Shown here: in pieces, positions 27,989 through 36,355 of the stretch
How positions within the stretch are numbered: the stretch's first letter is position 1
Layout of the letters: each line of letters starts with the position of its first letter
From: Acidobacteriota bacterium
GTDB lineage: Bacteria > Acidobacteriota > Vicinamibacteria > Vicinamibacterales > CAVVIG01
Reading direction: 5' to 3'
Assembly: GCA_016195265.1 (NCBI GenBank)
Contig: JACPZW010000066.1
Span: forward strand, 1 to 64,000
Length of the DNA stretch: 64,000 bases
Notes under the pieces: generated by a model
What the model saw: only the letters and a program-made list of their open reading frames with translations
What the model was told of the DNA's origin: nothing
Database searches by the model: none
Program-made: the position numbers and the translations under genes

Positions 27989-28079
27989 GGCGGATCCTTT
28001 GGGACCCGCCTGTCCTTCCGCGGTACGTAGGGCGGGTCCTTTGGACCCGCCTGATCAGCCGGGTCCGAAAGGACCCGGC
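27989..28079. repeat. triple REP-like cluster between convergent genes
   Basis: Units at 27989-28010 (degenerate), 28031-28051 and 28058-28079 (opposed orientation). The outer GTAG and CTAC give the TAG stops of both flanking genes. It could also terminate transcription from both sides. Confidence 0.88.
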
Positions 28080-28760
28080 CTACTGGTCCCCGCCCGATCC
28101 TTTGAACTGATCGTCTTCTTCCGCGAAGAGCACGTTGAAGCTGGTCAGCGAGCCATAGCAGCCGCTGATGTACGCCTGCAGCTTCACCTTCGCATCATCA
28201 GGCATGTCGGAGGCGTTGACCTGTTGCTCGAGCGTCCGCAGGCGGTTCCGCACCATGACGATCTTGTGGAAGAACGTCTCGATCGGCCAGCTCTTCTCCT
28301 GCAGCCCCGGCGTGCCCGGGCGCAGGATGAACGTTCCGCCGCGCCACTTGTCGGCGGGCAGGACGGGCGTGACGCCGGTCTCCTCGCGAATCACGCGGCG
28401 CAGCAGCAGTTCGAGATCGGCGGACGAGGAATCGGCGGTCATGGGGGGCATGGTCCTTTCGCGGTCGCTCACGATGGGGAAGGGTTCGCGATCGACGCGC
28501 GATCGAGACGCGCCGGCCGGCTTGGTGGCACTGGTCGCGTTCGGCGGATTGTCCCGGAGCGCGCTCCAGACGGGGCCGGCGGTTTCGACTCTCGGTCCGC
28601 CGCGGTAGTTGTGCTCGCTGTGGCAGTAGCCGCACGCCACCCGAACCGGACGGCCCTCGCCGTCAACGACGATGACCGTGTAGATCCGGTCGGTCTTGCA
28701 GGCGCGACAGAAATCCTCGAGCGATTCACCGGCGCGATAACGCTTCGTCGGAAGGTGCAT
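28080..28760 (-). CDS. putative zinc-ribbon protein of unknown function
   Basis: The 226-residue product starts at ATG 28760 and shows two cysteine pairs, FCRACKTDR near residue 18 and CGYCHSEHNYRGG near residue 46, separated by an antiparallel-beta-like stretch (YTVIVVDGEGRPVRVA), which suggests a zinc ribbon. The middle is low-complexity. The C-terminal part (from about residue 115) is helical, with a segment FFHKIVMVRNRLRTLEQQV that looks like a coiled coil. I do not recognise the family with certainty. A TAGCAT box lies 5 nt before the ATG and overlaps the promoter of the divergent SLOG gene. The stop codon comes from the REP element. Confidence 0.6.
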   Translation of the reverse strand: MHLPTKRYRAGESLEDFCRACKTDRIYTVIVVDGEGRPVRVACGYCHSEHNYRGGPRVETAGPVWSALRDNPPNATSATKPAGASRSRVDREPFPIVSDRERTMPPMTADSSSADLELLLRRVIREETGVTPVLPADKWRGGTFILRPGTPGLQEKSWPIETFFHKIVMVRNRLRTLEQQVNASDMPDDAKVKLQAYISGCYGSLTSFNVLFAEEDDQFKGSGGDQ

Positions 28761-28765
28761 GGCGG

Positions 28766-28775
28766 ATGCTATGAT
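28766..28775. promoter_or_regulatory. overlapping divergent -10 boxes
   Basis: Minus strand TAGCAT (28771-28766) serves the zinc-ribbon gene; plus strand TATGAT (28770-28775) serves the SLOG gene. They share two bases. Confidence 0.4.
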
Positions 28776-28799
28776 CGCAGCTTCGTGGAGCGCTGACAA

Positions 28800-29366
28800 A
28801 TGGACACACGCGAGTCGATTCTCTTCAGTGGCGGGGCGCCGGGCGCCGAGGCGGAGTTCGGCGCGTGCGCCGAGCGTCATGGCATCGAGGAAGTGCACTT
28901 CACGTTCGAGGGCCACAAGATCGACCGCCATCGCGGTGTCCGCGTCCTCAACCACGAAGAGCTGCAATCGGGCGACGTCAGTCTGGCGTACGTCTCAAGA
29001 CTGATGCACCGGCGGTTCACGGATTCGCCGACGATTCGCAAAGTCCTGCAGACGCTCTGGTATCAGATCAACAGCGGCCAGGAGATCTACGTGATCGGCA
29101 CGATCCTGGACGATGGCACCGTGCGCGGCGGGACCGGGTGGGGCGCGGAGTTCGCGAAGCTGTGCAACAAGCCGCTGTTCGTCTTCGATCAGGAGAAGAA
29201 CGCCTGGTTCGCGTGGACCGGCGAGGACTGGGAAAAGCGGACATCGTCGAACGGCCCGATCATCACGCATCCGCACATCAGCGGAACCGGGACGCGCACG
29301 CTGCAGGCCAACGGCAAGCGCGCGATTGCGGATCTTTTCAGTCGCTCGTTCGGCGCTTCTTCTTGA
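28800..29366 (+). CDS. SLOG-superfamily-like nucleotide-sensing protein
   Basis: The 188-residue protein begins with a strand and a glycine-rich turn, [15 protein letters not shown], resembling the GGxxGxE/D loop of SLOG-superfamily (Smf/DprA, LOG, YpsA) Rossmann folds that bind nucleotides or NAD-like ligands. A second hallmark is the [20 protein letters not shown] segment where a conserved strand follows. Its exact family is not certain. It starts with GGAG upstream and is divergent from the zinc-ribbon gene with shared promoter DNA, so the two may be functionally related. Its 3' end overlaps rarA on the other strand by 29 bp. Confidence 0.55.
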   Translation: MDTRESILFSGGAPGAEAEFGACAERHGIEEVHFTFEGHKIDRHRGVRVLNHEELQSGDVSLAYVSRLMHRRFTDSPTIRKVLQTLWYQINSGQEIYVIGTILDDGTVRGGTGWGAEFAKLCNKPLFVFDQEKNAWFAWTGEDWEKRTSSNGPIITHPHISGTGTRTLQANGKRAIADLFSRSFGASS

Positions 29367-30678
29367 TCTCGGCCCAGCCGTCCAGGCGGCGCTTGATCTC
29401 TTTCTCGAAGCCGCGATCCTTCGGCTCGTAGTACTGCCGGCCCTGCAGCGCCGACGGCAGGCAGGACATGTCGGCGACCGCGTCCGCCTCGTTGTGGGCG
29501 TACTTGTAGCCCTTCCCGTACTCGAGTTCCTTCATCAGCCTGGTCGGCGCGTTGCGCAGATGCAGCGGCACCGGCTCCGCGACGTCGTGCTGGGCATCTT
29601 CGGCGGCGCGCGAGTAGGCCTCGTAGACCGCGTTGCTCTTCGGCGCCGTCGCAAGATAGAGCGCGGCTTGCGCCAGCGCGGTGTTGCCCTCCGGCATGCC
29701 CATGAAGTGAACGGCTTCCTTGGCGGCGATTGCCACCGTGAGCGCCTGCGGATCCGCATTGCCCACGTCCTCCGAGGCGAAGCGGACCAGCCGGCGCGCG
29801 ATGTAGAGAGGATCCTCGCCGGCCTCGACCATCCGCGCGAGCCAGTAGACCGACGCGTCCGGATCGCTGTTGCGCATCGACTTGTGAAGCGCCGAAATCA
29901 GGTTGTAGTGCTCCTCGCCCGACTTGTCGTACAGCAGCATCCGGCGCTGAATCGCCTGTTCGACGCGCGCGACGTCCACACGTTTCTCGCCGTCGACCAT
30001 CGGCGCCGCCGCGACGCTGAGCTCGAGCAGATTCAGCGCCGACCGCGCGTCGCCGTTCGCGTACATGGCGATCGCGTTGAGCGTCTCGGCATCCATGGCC
30101 ACGCGCTGCGCGCCGAGCCCGCGCTCGACGTCGATCAGTGCCCGCCGGAGGATCGACGCCACTTCCTCGGTCGCCAGGCCGCGGAGCACGAAGACCTTCG
30201 ACCGGGACAGGAGCGCGGCGTTGACCTCGAACGACGGATTCTCGGTCGTCGCGCCGATCAGCACGATGTCGCCGGATTCGACGCGCGGGAGAAAGGCGTC
30301 CTGCTGGGACTTGTTGAAGCGATGAATCTCGTCGATGAAGACGATCGTGCGCCGGCCGGTCGTGCGCCGGATGCGCTCGGCCTCCAGCATCACGTCGCGA
30401 ATCTCCTTGATGCCCGAGAGCATGGCGCTGAACGACACGAAACGCGCCTTCGTCGTGTCCGCGATGATGCGCGCGAGCGTTGTCTTGCCGGTGCCGGGCG
30501 GGCCCCACAGGATGATCGACTGCAGCAGGTCGCGCTCGATGGCCTCGCGCAGTGGCTTGCCGGGCGCGAGCAGTTCGTCCTGGCCGACGAACTCGTCGAA
30601 CGCGCGCGGCCGCATGCGCTCGGCGAGCGGCGACGGCGCGGCGTTGGTCACGGGTTCGTCGGGGAACAGAGAATCCAT
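29338..30678 (-). CDS. rarA: replication-associated recombination protein A (RarA/MgsA)
   Basis: RarA (446 aa) is an AAA+ clamp-loader-like ATPase acting at stalled forks. N-terminal [23 protein letters not shown] is typical, Walker A is [11 protein letters not shown], Walker B is FIDEIHRFN, sensor-1 lies at [13 protein letters not shown], and the C-terminal MgsA tetramerisation region contains [18 protein letters not shown]. The length and all motifs are complete. The C-terminus overlaps the convergent SLOG gene. It may share an operon with the methyltransferase gene upstream on the minus strand (57 bp to its stop, with a REP pair between). Confidence 0.95.
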   Translation of the reverse strand: MDSLFPDEPVTNAAPSPLAERMRPRAFDEFVGQDELLAPGKPLREAIERDLLQSIILWGPPGTGKTTLARIIADTTKARFVSFSAMLSGIKEIRDVMLEAERIRRTTGRRTIVFIDEIHRFNKSQQDAFLPRVESGDIVLIGATTENPSFEVNAALLSRSKVFVLRGLATEEVASILRRALIDVERGLGAQRVAMDAETLNAIAMYANGDARSALNLLELSVAAAPMVDGEKRVDVARVEQAIQRRMLLYDKSGEEHYNLISALHKSMRNSDPDASVYWLARMVEAGEDPLYIARRLVRFASEDVGNADPQALTVAIAAKEAVHFMGMPEGNTALAQAALYLATAPKSNAVYEAYSRAAEDAQHDVAEPVPLHLRNAPTRLMKELEYGKGYKYAHNEADAVADMSCLPSALQGRQYYEPKDRGFEKEIKRRLDGWAEIKKKRRTSD

Positions 30679-30710
30679 GGTCTGCAGGCCGGCCCTTCAG
30701 TGATGAGTAG

Positions 30711-30760
30711 GCCGGGTCCTTTTGGACCCGGCTGATTAGGCGGGTCCGAAAGGACCCGCC
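30711..30760. repeat. REP-like opposed pair, partly within the methyltransferase gene
   Basis: GCCGGGTCC/GGACCCGGC (30711-30719, 30724-30732) then GGCGGGTCC/GGACCCGCC (30739-30747, 30752-30760). The second unit encodes the C-terminal GPFGPA of the methyltransferase. Confidence 0.9.
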
Positions 30761-31554
30761 CTGCGTGTCTCGGTTCGCTGGCGCTTCGCCTCGTACACGA
30801 TCAGCGCGGCGGTCACGGCGGCGTTGAGCGACTCGACGGGCGCCTGCATCGGAATCGTCACGCGCTCGTCGGCGCCGGCGATCAGCGCGGGATCCAGGCC
30901 CGAGCCCTCCCCGCCAATGACGACGGCGATCGATTGTCGCAGGTCCACGTCAAACACCGATCGTCCGTCGCGCGGTGCCGTCGCGACGAGACGGCATCCG
31001 CGGAGGCGCAGTTCGGCCACGGCTGCGGCGGTTTCGGCGACGACGATCGGCAGACGCAGCGCGCTGCCCATCGACCCGCGCAGCGCCTTCCAGCCGAACG
31101 GGTCGGCCGACGCGCCGCCAACGATGACGCCGCTGGCGCCGCCGGCTTCGGCGACGCGCACGATCGCGCCGAGGTTGCCGGGGTCTTGCACGTCGATCGC
31201 CAGCACGACGAGCGGGGCGGCGTCGGCGAAGAGATTCGGCAGGGACGCAGCCGGTCGATCGGCGAGCGCGATGATCGGACTCGGCGATCGCACGGGGCTC
31301 ATCGCGGCCATGACCGGCGCGGTGGCGGTGACGACGTCCGCCTTTGCCTCGACGAGCGAGCGCATCAACGCGGCGATGTCACGATCTCGATCGGCGGCGT
31401 GGGCGGCGACGGCGGCGTCACGGATGTGCAGGCGCGCCGCCAGCGCGTCCGAGACGAGATGGATGCCGTCGAGCAGGATGGTCGCGGCGTCGCCGCGGGC
31501 GGCGGCGCGGTAGCGCGCCACGAGCGGATTCTGACGGCTGGTGATGCGTCGCAC
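30736..31554 (-). CDS. TrmH/SpoU family rRNA or tRNA 2'-O-methyltransferase
   Basis: The 272-residue protein (GTG 31554) has an N-terminal substrate-binding L30e-like domain (RITSRQNPLVARYR, ILLDGIHLVSDAL) and a SPOUT knot domain with the three family motifs: DVQDPGNLGAIVRVAEA, IGGEGSGLDP and IPMQAPVESLNAAVTAALIVYE. It transfers methyl from S-adenosylmethionine to ribose 2'-OH; the target RNA position is not predictable. GTG 31554 is chosen because it directly precedes the usual ITSRQNP start and lies 8 nt after a minus-strand TATCCT box (31568-31563). The tail after YEAKRQR is REP-encoded. Confidence 0.88.
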   Translation of the reverse strand: MRRITSRQNPLVARYRAAARGDAATILLDGIHLVSDALAARLHIRDAAVAAHAADRDRDIAALMRSLVEAKADVVTATAPVMAAMSPVRSPSPIIALADRPAASLPNLFADAAPLVVLAIDVQDPGNLGAIVRVAEAGGASGVIVGGASADPFGWKALRGSMGSALRLPIVVAETAAAVAELRLRGCRLVATAPRDGRSVFDVDLRQSIAVVIGGEGSGLDPALIAGADERVTIPMQAPVESLNAAVTAALIVYEAKRQRTETRRAGPFGPA

Positions 31555-31583
31555 GCCGGACAAGGATAGCACTGAGGCTGTGG

Positions 31584-31589
31584 TACTAT
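31584..31589 (+). promoter_or_regulatory. -10 box TACTAT of greA
   Basis: The box is 31 nt before ATG 31621; a GGAG at 31612-31615 is the ribosome binding site. The divergent methyltransferase box TATCCT lies at 31568-31563 on the minus strand. Confidence 0.45.
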
Positions 31590-31620
31590 TCGTCGTCGGC
31601 CAACGGCCGCACTGGAGACT

Positions 31621-32094
31621 ATGAAAGCTCGGCTGATCAAGAAGTTCGAAGACGAAATCCAGGCGCTCAACCACGAGCTCAAGCTCGAGCTGCCGAAGGA
31701 AATCAAGCGCGCGCGCGAGCTCGGCGACCTGCGCGAGAACGCCGAGTACCACGCCGCCAAGGAGCGGCAGCGCCTCGTCGAATCGCGGATCAGCATGCTG
31801 CAGAAGCGCGTCGCCGAGATCGCGCTCATCAACGTCGATCGCATTCCGCACGATCGCGCCGGCTTCGGATCGACGCTGGACGTCGTCGACGGCCACGGCG
31901 AGAAGATGACGTTTCAGCTCGTCATGCCGGAGGACGCGGACGCCGAGAAAGGCCTGATTTCGACGACCTCGCCGATCGGCCGCGCGTTCCTCAACAAGGA
32001 GGAGGGCGACTCGGTGAAAGTCGTCACGCCCGGCGGGCAGCGCGAGTTCGAGATCGTCAAGCTGCTGACGATCCATGACGAAGCGGCGGGATGA
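31621..32094 (+). CDS. greA: transcript cleavage factor GreA
   Basis: GreA (157 aa) rescues backtracked RNA polymerase. The N-terminal coiled coil carries the catalytic tip GDLRENAEYHAAKE with the acidic pair, and the C-terminal FKBP-like domain ends with SPIGRAFLNKEEGDSVKV. The size is normal. The final ATGA overlaps the next gene by 4 nt, so greA and the patatin-like gene are probably translated together. Confidence 0.95.
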   Translation: MKARLIKKFEDEIQALNHELKLELPKEIKRARELGDLRENAEYHAAKERQRLVESRISMLQKRVAEIALINVDRIPHDRAGFGSTLDVVDGHGEKMTFQLVMPEDADAEKGLISTTSPIGRAFLNKEEGDSVKVVTPGGQREFEIVKLLTIHDEAAG

Positions 32095-33506
32095 GCGATC
32101 GCGCTGACGGTCCCACCGAACCTTATTCCCCTCAACGTCGCACTGCGCTCGTCCTCGCCGGGACCGGAACCGCCGGCGCGTATCACGCCGGTGTCGTGCG
32201 CGCGCTGCACGAAGCGGGCGTCAAGCTCGATCTCGTCGCGGGCCGCGGCGTCGGCGTCGTCGGCGCGCTATTTGTCGCGATCGACGGGGCGCACCGGTTG
32301 TGGGACGAGAAGGGCATCTGGCGGACGCCCGAGCGCGCGCAGTTCTACGCCTGGCGCACGGCGCCGCGCCTCGTCGTCGGCGCGCTCGTGGCGGCGCTCG
32401 CCGTCGTGGCGGTGCCCATCGCGGCGGTCGCGCTCGGCCTCATCGTCTTTCCGATCGACTTCGTTCTGAAGACCGCGGGTCTCGGCGGAGCATCGGGGCT
32501 GGTCGGTGCGTACCTGCGCGCGGCCGAGGCCGCGTTCGCGCCCAGCGCGCTGCCGACGTGGCTGCCGCGCCTCGTGCTGCTCGTGCTGGGTGCCGCCGGC
32601 ATCGTCGCGTGCGGCGTCGGCGTCGCGCAGAGTCGTGAGCCCGGACGCGGCGCGTGGTGGTGGCGCGGCGTTCGTCCGCCGCTGTCGGCGACGAGCGCGA
32701 TCGATCAGTGCTGGCGCGTGCTGTGGGACCTTGTCGGTGGCGCCGCGCAGGTGACGCAGCCGGCGCCGGAGGATCTCGCACGGCGGTACGCCGAGTTGCT
32801 GACGGAGAACATCGGGCAGCCCGGCTTTCGCGAGCTGATCATCACGGCGCACGACGCGGACGCGCGCCGCGATCTCATTTTCGCGCTCGTGGATGAGAGC
32901 CGTCGCGCCGGGCTGATCCGGCGATCCACCAGCGAGGCGGCGGAGGCGCGACGCGCGGAAGTGCTCGATCTGGCGGGCGTGGACCGCGATCGACTGGCGG
33001 GCGCCGTCGCCGGCGCGCTGACCGTGCCGCTGGCGACCGAGTGGCAGCGGATCACGTTCACGCCGGATTCCTACTGGCGCGGCGAGACGCATCGGCTCTG
33101 CGATCGGCCGGCGAGCCTGATCCGGCTCATCGACGAGCTCATCGACGTCGGCGTCGAGCAGGTCATCCTGGTGTCGGCGGCGCCGCTGTCCGCCGGGCCC
33201 CACACCCTTGCCGACGAGCGCCTGGACTGCCGCGGCCGGCTGGGCGAGTACATGCAGTCGGCCGAGGCGGCCGTCATTCACGATGCGACGACGACGACCG
33301 GGGGCGTGCGCATCTTCACGATCCGGCCAGTCCATAATCCGATTGGACCGTTTGATTTCGACGGCGGATACGATGATCGATCGCATCGCGCGCAAGGGCC
33401 CGACGAGTTGATGAACCGGGGCTATGCCGACGCGTACCAGCAGTTCGTCGAGCCGGTCGTAGGCGCGAGCGGAGAAAGAGTTGGAAGTCTGAAGGCTCAA
33501 GGCTGA
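32091..33506 (+). CDS. patatin-like protein lacking the catalytic serine
   Basis: The 471-residue protein has a patatin start (TALVLAGTGTAGAYHAGVVRALHEAG), which replaces the usual GGGxRG oxyanion loop by GTGTAG. The nucleophile elbow GxSxG is changed to GRGVG in LVAGRGVGVVGAL, so Ser is Gly. The DGG-type aspartate motif may persist late in FDFDGGYDD. Two hydrophobic segments (residues about 85-125 and 155-180) form a membrane insertion not seen in simple patatins. It is most likely a membrane-bound pseudoenzyme. The tail GERVGSLKAQG is encoded by a short-period repeat. It is coupled to greA by ATGA. Confidence 0.72.
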   Translation: MSDRADGPTEPYSPQRRTALVLAGTGTAGAYHAGVVRALHEAGVKLDLVAGRGVGVVGALFVAIDGAHRLWDEKGIWRTPERAQFYAWRTAPRLVVGALVAALAVVAVPIAAVALGLIVFPIDFVLKTAGLGGASGLVGAYLRAAEAAFAPSALPTWLPRLVLLVLGAAGIVACGVGVAQSREPGRGAWWWRGVRPPLSATSAIDQCWRVLWDLVGGAAQVTQPAPEDLARRYAELLTENIGQPGFRELIITAHDADARRDLIFALVDESRRAGLIRRSTSEAAEARRAEVLDLAGVDRDRLAGAVAGALTVPLATEWQRITFTPDSYWRGETHRLCDRPASLIRLIDELIDVGVEQVILVSAAPLSAGPHTLADERLDCRGRLGEYMQSAEAAVIHDATTTTGGVRIFTIRPVHNPIGPFDFDGGYDDRSHRAQGPDELMNRGYADAYQQFVEPVVGASGERVGSLKAQG

Positions 33507-33561
33507 AGTGTGAAGACGCGGTCCTGAAATCTGAAATCTGACCTCTGCAATTTGAAATCTC
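33484..33561 (+). repeat. short-period repeat (CTGAAATCTGAAATCTG type)
   Basis: Imperfect 8-nt copies of CTGAAATC and AAGGCTCA between the patatin-like gene and the PLP enzyme gene. Confidence 0.8.
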
Positions 33562-33571
33562 ACGAGGGCGT

Positions 33572-34738
33572 ATGAAGGGTCCAGCCACCGAGCTCATTCA
33601 CGCAGGCGAGACGGATCGCGGCGATGCCGTGCCGTTGACGACGCCTATCTACGAGACCAGCACGTTCGTGTTCGAGAACGCGCAGGAAGTGCTGGCGTAC
33701 AACGAGGGCCGCTCGTCGAAGTATCTGTATTCCCGGTACGCGAACCCGACGATCGTCAGCGTCGAGCAGAAGCTGGCCGTCCTCGATCGCGCGGAAGCGG
33801 CGCTGCTCTTCTCGTCAGGGCAGGGCGCGACGACGACGATCCTGATGGCGCACGTGAAGGCCGGCGACGAGATCATCTGCGGGTCGGCGATCTACGGCGG
33901 CACGCTGCATCTGCTGCACGACCTGTTGTCCAACTTCGGCGTCACGACGCGATTCGTCTCGCTCGAGGATCTGGCGAGTCTGGACCGCGTGATCGGTCCG
34001 AAGACGAAGGTCGTCTGGTTCGAGTCGCCGATCAACCCGACGCTGCGCTGCGTGGACGTCAAGCGCGTGGCCGACGCCTGTCGCGCCCGCGGCGTGCTCT
34101 CGGTGATCGACAACACGTTCGCGTGCCCGATCAACCAGCAGCCGCTGGCGCTCGGCATCGATCTGGCGATGCAGAGCGCGACGAAGTACCTCAACGGCCA
34201 CAGCGACGTCACGGGTGGCGTCGTGACCGGGCCTCGCGCACTGGTGGCGCCGATCGAGAAAGCGCGGCGGCTTCTGGGCACGGTGATGGATCCGTATCCC
34301 GCTTACGCGTTGGGCCGGGGCCTGAAGACGCTGCAGCTTCGCGTGGCCCGACACAATGCGAATGCGAGAACGGTGGCGGAGTTCCTGGCGAAGGACAAGC
34401 GGGTCAGCTGCGTGTACTATCCGGGCCTGCCGTCACATCCGGACCACGAAATTGCGAAGCGCCAGATGCTCGGATTTGGCGGGATGGTCTGCTTCGATCT
34501 GGGCGGCGAGTACGAGCGCGCGGCCGCGTGCTACGATCGGCTGAAGCTGGTGAAGCGGGCGGCGAGCCTGGGCGGCGTCGAGAGTCTGGTCAGCATGCCC
34601 GTGCTGACGTCGCAGTACGGCCACACCGACGAGCAGTTGAAACAGGCGGGTGTCACGCGGGGGATGTTGAGGCTCTCGGTCGGTCTCGAAGATCCTGCCG
34701 ATCTGATCGCCGACCTCGATCAGGCGTTGGAAAGTTAG
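33572..34738 (+). CDS. trans-sulfuration PLP enzyme (cystathionine gamma-synthase / methionine gamma-lyase family)
   Basis: This PLP-dependent enzyme (388 aa) belongs to the Cys/Met metabolism family. Landmarks are YSRYANPT (phosphate binding from the neighbouring subunit), SSGQGATTTIL, the cofactor-binding IDNTFACP, and the Schiff-base lysine in SATKYLNGHSDVTGG. The C-terminal LSVGLEDPADLIADL is standard. Whether it is a synthase or lyase cannot be decided from sequence alone; the YGG at residues about 110-113 and the lack of neighbouring methionine genes leave lyase, cystathionine or O-acylhomoserine activity open. Confidence 0.9.
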   Translation: MKGPATELIHAGETDRGDAVPLTTPIYETSTFVFENAQEVLAYNEGRSSKYLYSRYANPTIVSVEQKLAVLDRAEAALLFSSGQGATTTILMAHVKAGDEIICGSAIYGGTLHLLHDLLSNFGVTTRFVSLEDLASLDRVIGPKTKVVWFESPINPTLRCVDVKRVADACRARGVLSVIDNTFACPINQQPLALGIDLAMQSATKYLNGHSDVTGGVVTGPRALVAPIEKARRLLGTVMDPYPAYALGRGLKTLQLRVARHNANARTVAEFLAKDKRVSCVYYPGLPSHPDHEIAKRQMLGFGGMVCFDLGGEYERAAACYDRLKLVKRAASLGGVESLVSMPVLTSQYGHTDEQLKQAGVTRGMLRLSVGLEDPADLIADLDQALES

Positions 34739-34840
34739 AAAGCAGAAGGAAGAAGGCAGAAGGAGGAAGGATCTAACGGGTCTTTAGTTCTTCAGGTTCA
34801 GTTCTTCCTTCCGCCTTCTGACTTCTTCCTTCCTTCGGCT
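34736..34840. terminator. repeat-built inverted region between convergent genes
   Basis: AGAAGGAAGAAGGCAGAAGG-type repeats on the left and CCTTCCGCCTTCTGACTTCT-type repeats on the right are complementary and could fold into a long hairpin between the PLP enzyme and DHH genes. The right part lies within the DHH gene's last codons. Confidence 0.5.
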
Positions 34841-36236
34841 GTTCGTGCGCGAGGAATTCGTGCGCGATGGCCTGCAGGCGTCCGGTCATCGCGGCCGGAT
34901 CGATCGCGCCGAACTTCTTTTCGAACGCGCGAAGGGGCACGACCGCTTTGGCCATCGCCCGGTGGCCTCCGGCGCTGCCGATGTCGGCGAAGAAGCGCCG
35001 CACGAATTCGCCCGCGTTCTTCGAGTAGCCGAGGTTTCTCACCGAGACGATGAGCGACGCGTTCACGACGCCGGCGATCACGGTCCATTTCGCGTCTTCG
35101 AGCTGCAGGTAGAAATCGGCCACGTACGGGATGAAGTCTTCGCGCGGCGAGGGGCCGAGGAACGCGCAGAACACCTGATCCTGCAGCGATCCGGCGCGGA
35201 ACGCCTTCAGCACGTAGTCGAGCCGCTCGAGCGTGATTTCGGCGCCTTCCATCTTGCGGATCAGCGCGGCGTCGGCGAGCGGATAGAGATACGAGAACGC
35301 CTCGAGGTCCACGCGATTGGTCTGCCGGTTGAAGAACAGCGTGTCGGACTTGATCGCGTAGAGCATCGCCGTGGCGACGCGTTCGGAGATGTTGACGTCG
35401 ACAGCGCGCAAGTGCTCGGTGAGGATCGTGGACGTGGATCCGTAGTCCGGCCGGATGTCCTTGAACACGGCCGCGTAGCCCGGCTGCTCGGGATGATGGT
35501 CGATCACGAGGTCCACGCGCTCGATGAGGCCGCCGAAGTAGTGCGGCTGCACGTCCACCATGGCGACGCGGTCGAAGTCTTTCAGCGACTCCGGCGTGAT
35601 GGCTTCGACGTGAATGTCGAGCAGGCTCGCCATGCGCAGGTTCTCGGGCCGCGTCACGCCGTGAATCGCGCCGAGGATCGCGGTCGCCCGCGTGCGGTGG
35701 AGGACGTTGCGGAGCGCCAGGCCGCTGGCCATCGCATCGGGGTCGGGGTCGTTGTGCAGGATGATCAGGACCTTGTCGGCATCGGCGAAGTAGCGCTGGT
35801 ACTGGAGCACGCGCGCGCGCGTCAGCGAGCGGCTGAATTCGGTCAGCAGCGGACCGCCGAAGAGCTCGGCCATCGAGAGGTACGCGACGTCGGGGAAGTC
35901 GGCGTGGAGCTCCTCGGCGCGTTTCGCGGTGGCCGCACCGCCGACGCTGAGGACGTAGATCAGCGCGCCGCCGGCGTCCCGCACGGCCTCCAGCGTCTTG
36001 CGCAGGCCGCGGCGTCCATCGTCCTCGATGATCACGCAGGTGCCGGGACCCAGATCGGCTTTGACGTAGGTGTCGGTGCGGCGCGGGTCGCCGGCCGTCA
36101 CGGTGACCCCGGCGTCGAGGAGGCGCCGGGCCTGCGGCCGGTCTTCGACGATGAACTCGACTTCAAAGCCGGGCAGCAGGATCTCGTCGAGCATCCTGAT
36201 GACGAGATCGTTCTGGCAGACAGCTAGACACCGCAT
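34773..36236 (-). CDS. TrkA-N (RCK-like) and DHH/DHHA1 phosphoesterase fusion
   Basis: The 487-residue protein has an N-terminal Rossmann TrkA-N-like domain (residues 1-125, ending with LYVLSVGG-like strand), then a DHH phosphoesterase domain with IILHNDPDPDAMAS, VDVQP and the DHH in LVIDHHPEQ, and a DHHA1 domain with GSAGGHRAMAKA. The DHH/DHHA1 unit resembles nanoRNase/pAp phosphatases and c-di-AMP phosphodiesterases; the Rossmann part may sense a nucleotide. The C-terminal EGRSQKAEGRTEPEELKTR is encoded by short-period repeats. A minus-strand TATAAT (36259-36254) precedes the start by 17 nt. Confidence 0.82.
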   Translation of the reverse strand: MRCLAVCQNDLVIRMLDEILLPGFEVEFIVEDRPQARRLLDAGVTVTAGDPRRTDTYVKADLGPGTCVIIEDDGRRGLRKTLEAVRDAGGALIYVLSVGGAATAKRAEELHADFPDVAYLSMAELFGGPLLTEFSRSLTRARVLQYQRYFADADKVLIILHNDPDPDAMASGLALRNVLHRTRATAILGAIHGVTRPENLRMASLLDIHVEAITPESLKDFDRVAMVDVQPHYFGGLIERVDLVIDHHPEQPGYAAVFKDIRPDYGSTSTILTEHLRAVDVNISERVATAMLYAIKSDTLFFNRQTNRVDLEAFSYLYPLADAALIRKMEGAEITLERLDYVLKAFRAGSLQDQVFCAFLGPSPREDFIPYVADFYLQLEDAKWTVIAGVVNASLIVSVRNLGYSKNAGEFVRRFFADIGSAGGHRAMAKAVVPLRAFEKKFGAIDPAAMTGRLQAIAHEFLAHEQPKEGRSQKAEGRTEPEELKTR

Positions 36237-36253
36237 GCAGGTACCAACCTCAA

Positions 36254-36259
36254 ATTATA
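36254..36259 (-). promoter_or_regulatory. -10 box TATAAT of the TrkA-N/DHH gene
   Basis: Minus strand TATAAT with 17 nt to the ATG at 36236. Confidence 0.5.
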
Positions 36260-36326
36260 CGCCTCGCGGTGGCGGAAGATGCCGCGGCGGTGTAGAGTGC
36301 AGTTCCGTGATCGCGCTGCGGAAATT

Positions 36327-36355
36327 ACCACGGAGGGCACGGAGGGCACAGAGGT
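36327..36355 (+). repeat. ACCACGGAGGGCACGGAGG-type repeat
   Basis: A single arm of the family inserted in ybeY. It runs to the GTG start of the VWA gene and provides its GAGGTG context. Confidence 0.85.

Noticed and set aside
36279..36353. Upstream start for the VWA gene
   Set aside because: The extension is encoded by the ACCACGGAGG-type repeat and lacks a signal peptide; GTG 36354 gives one.
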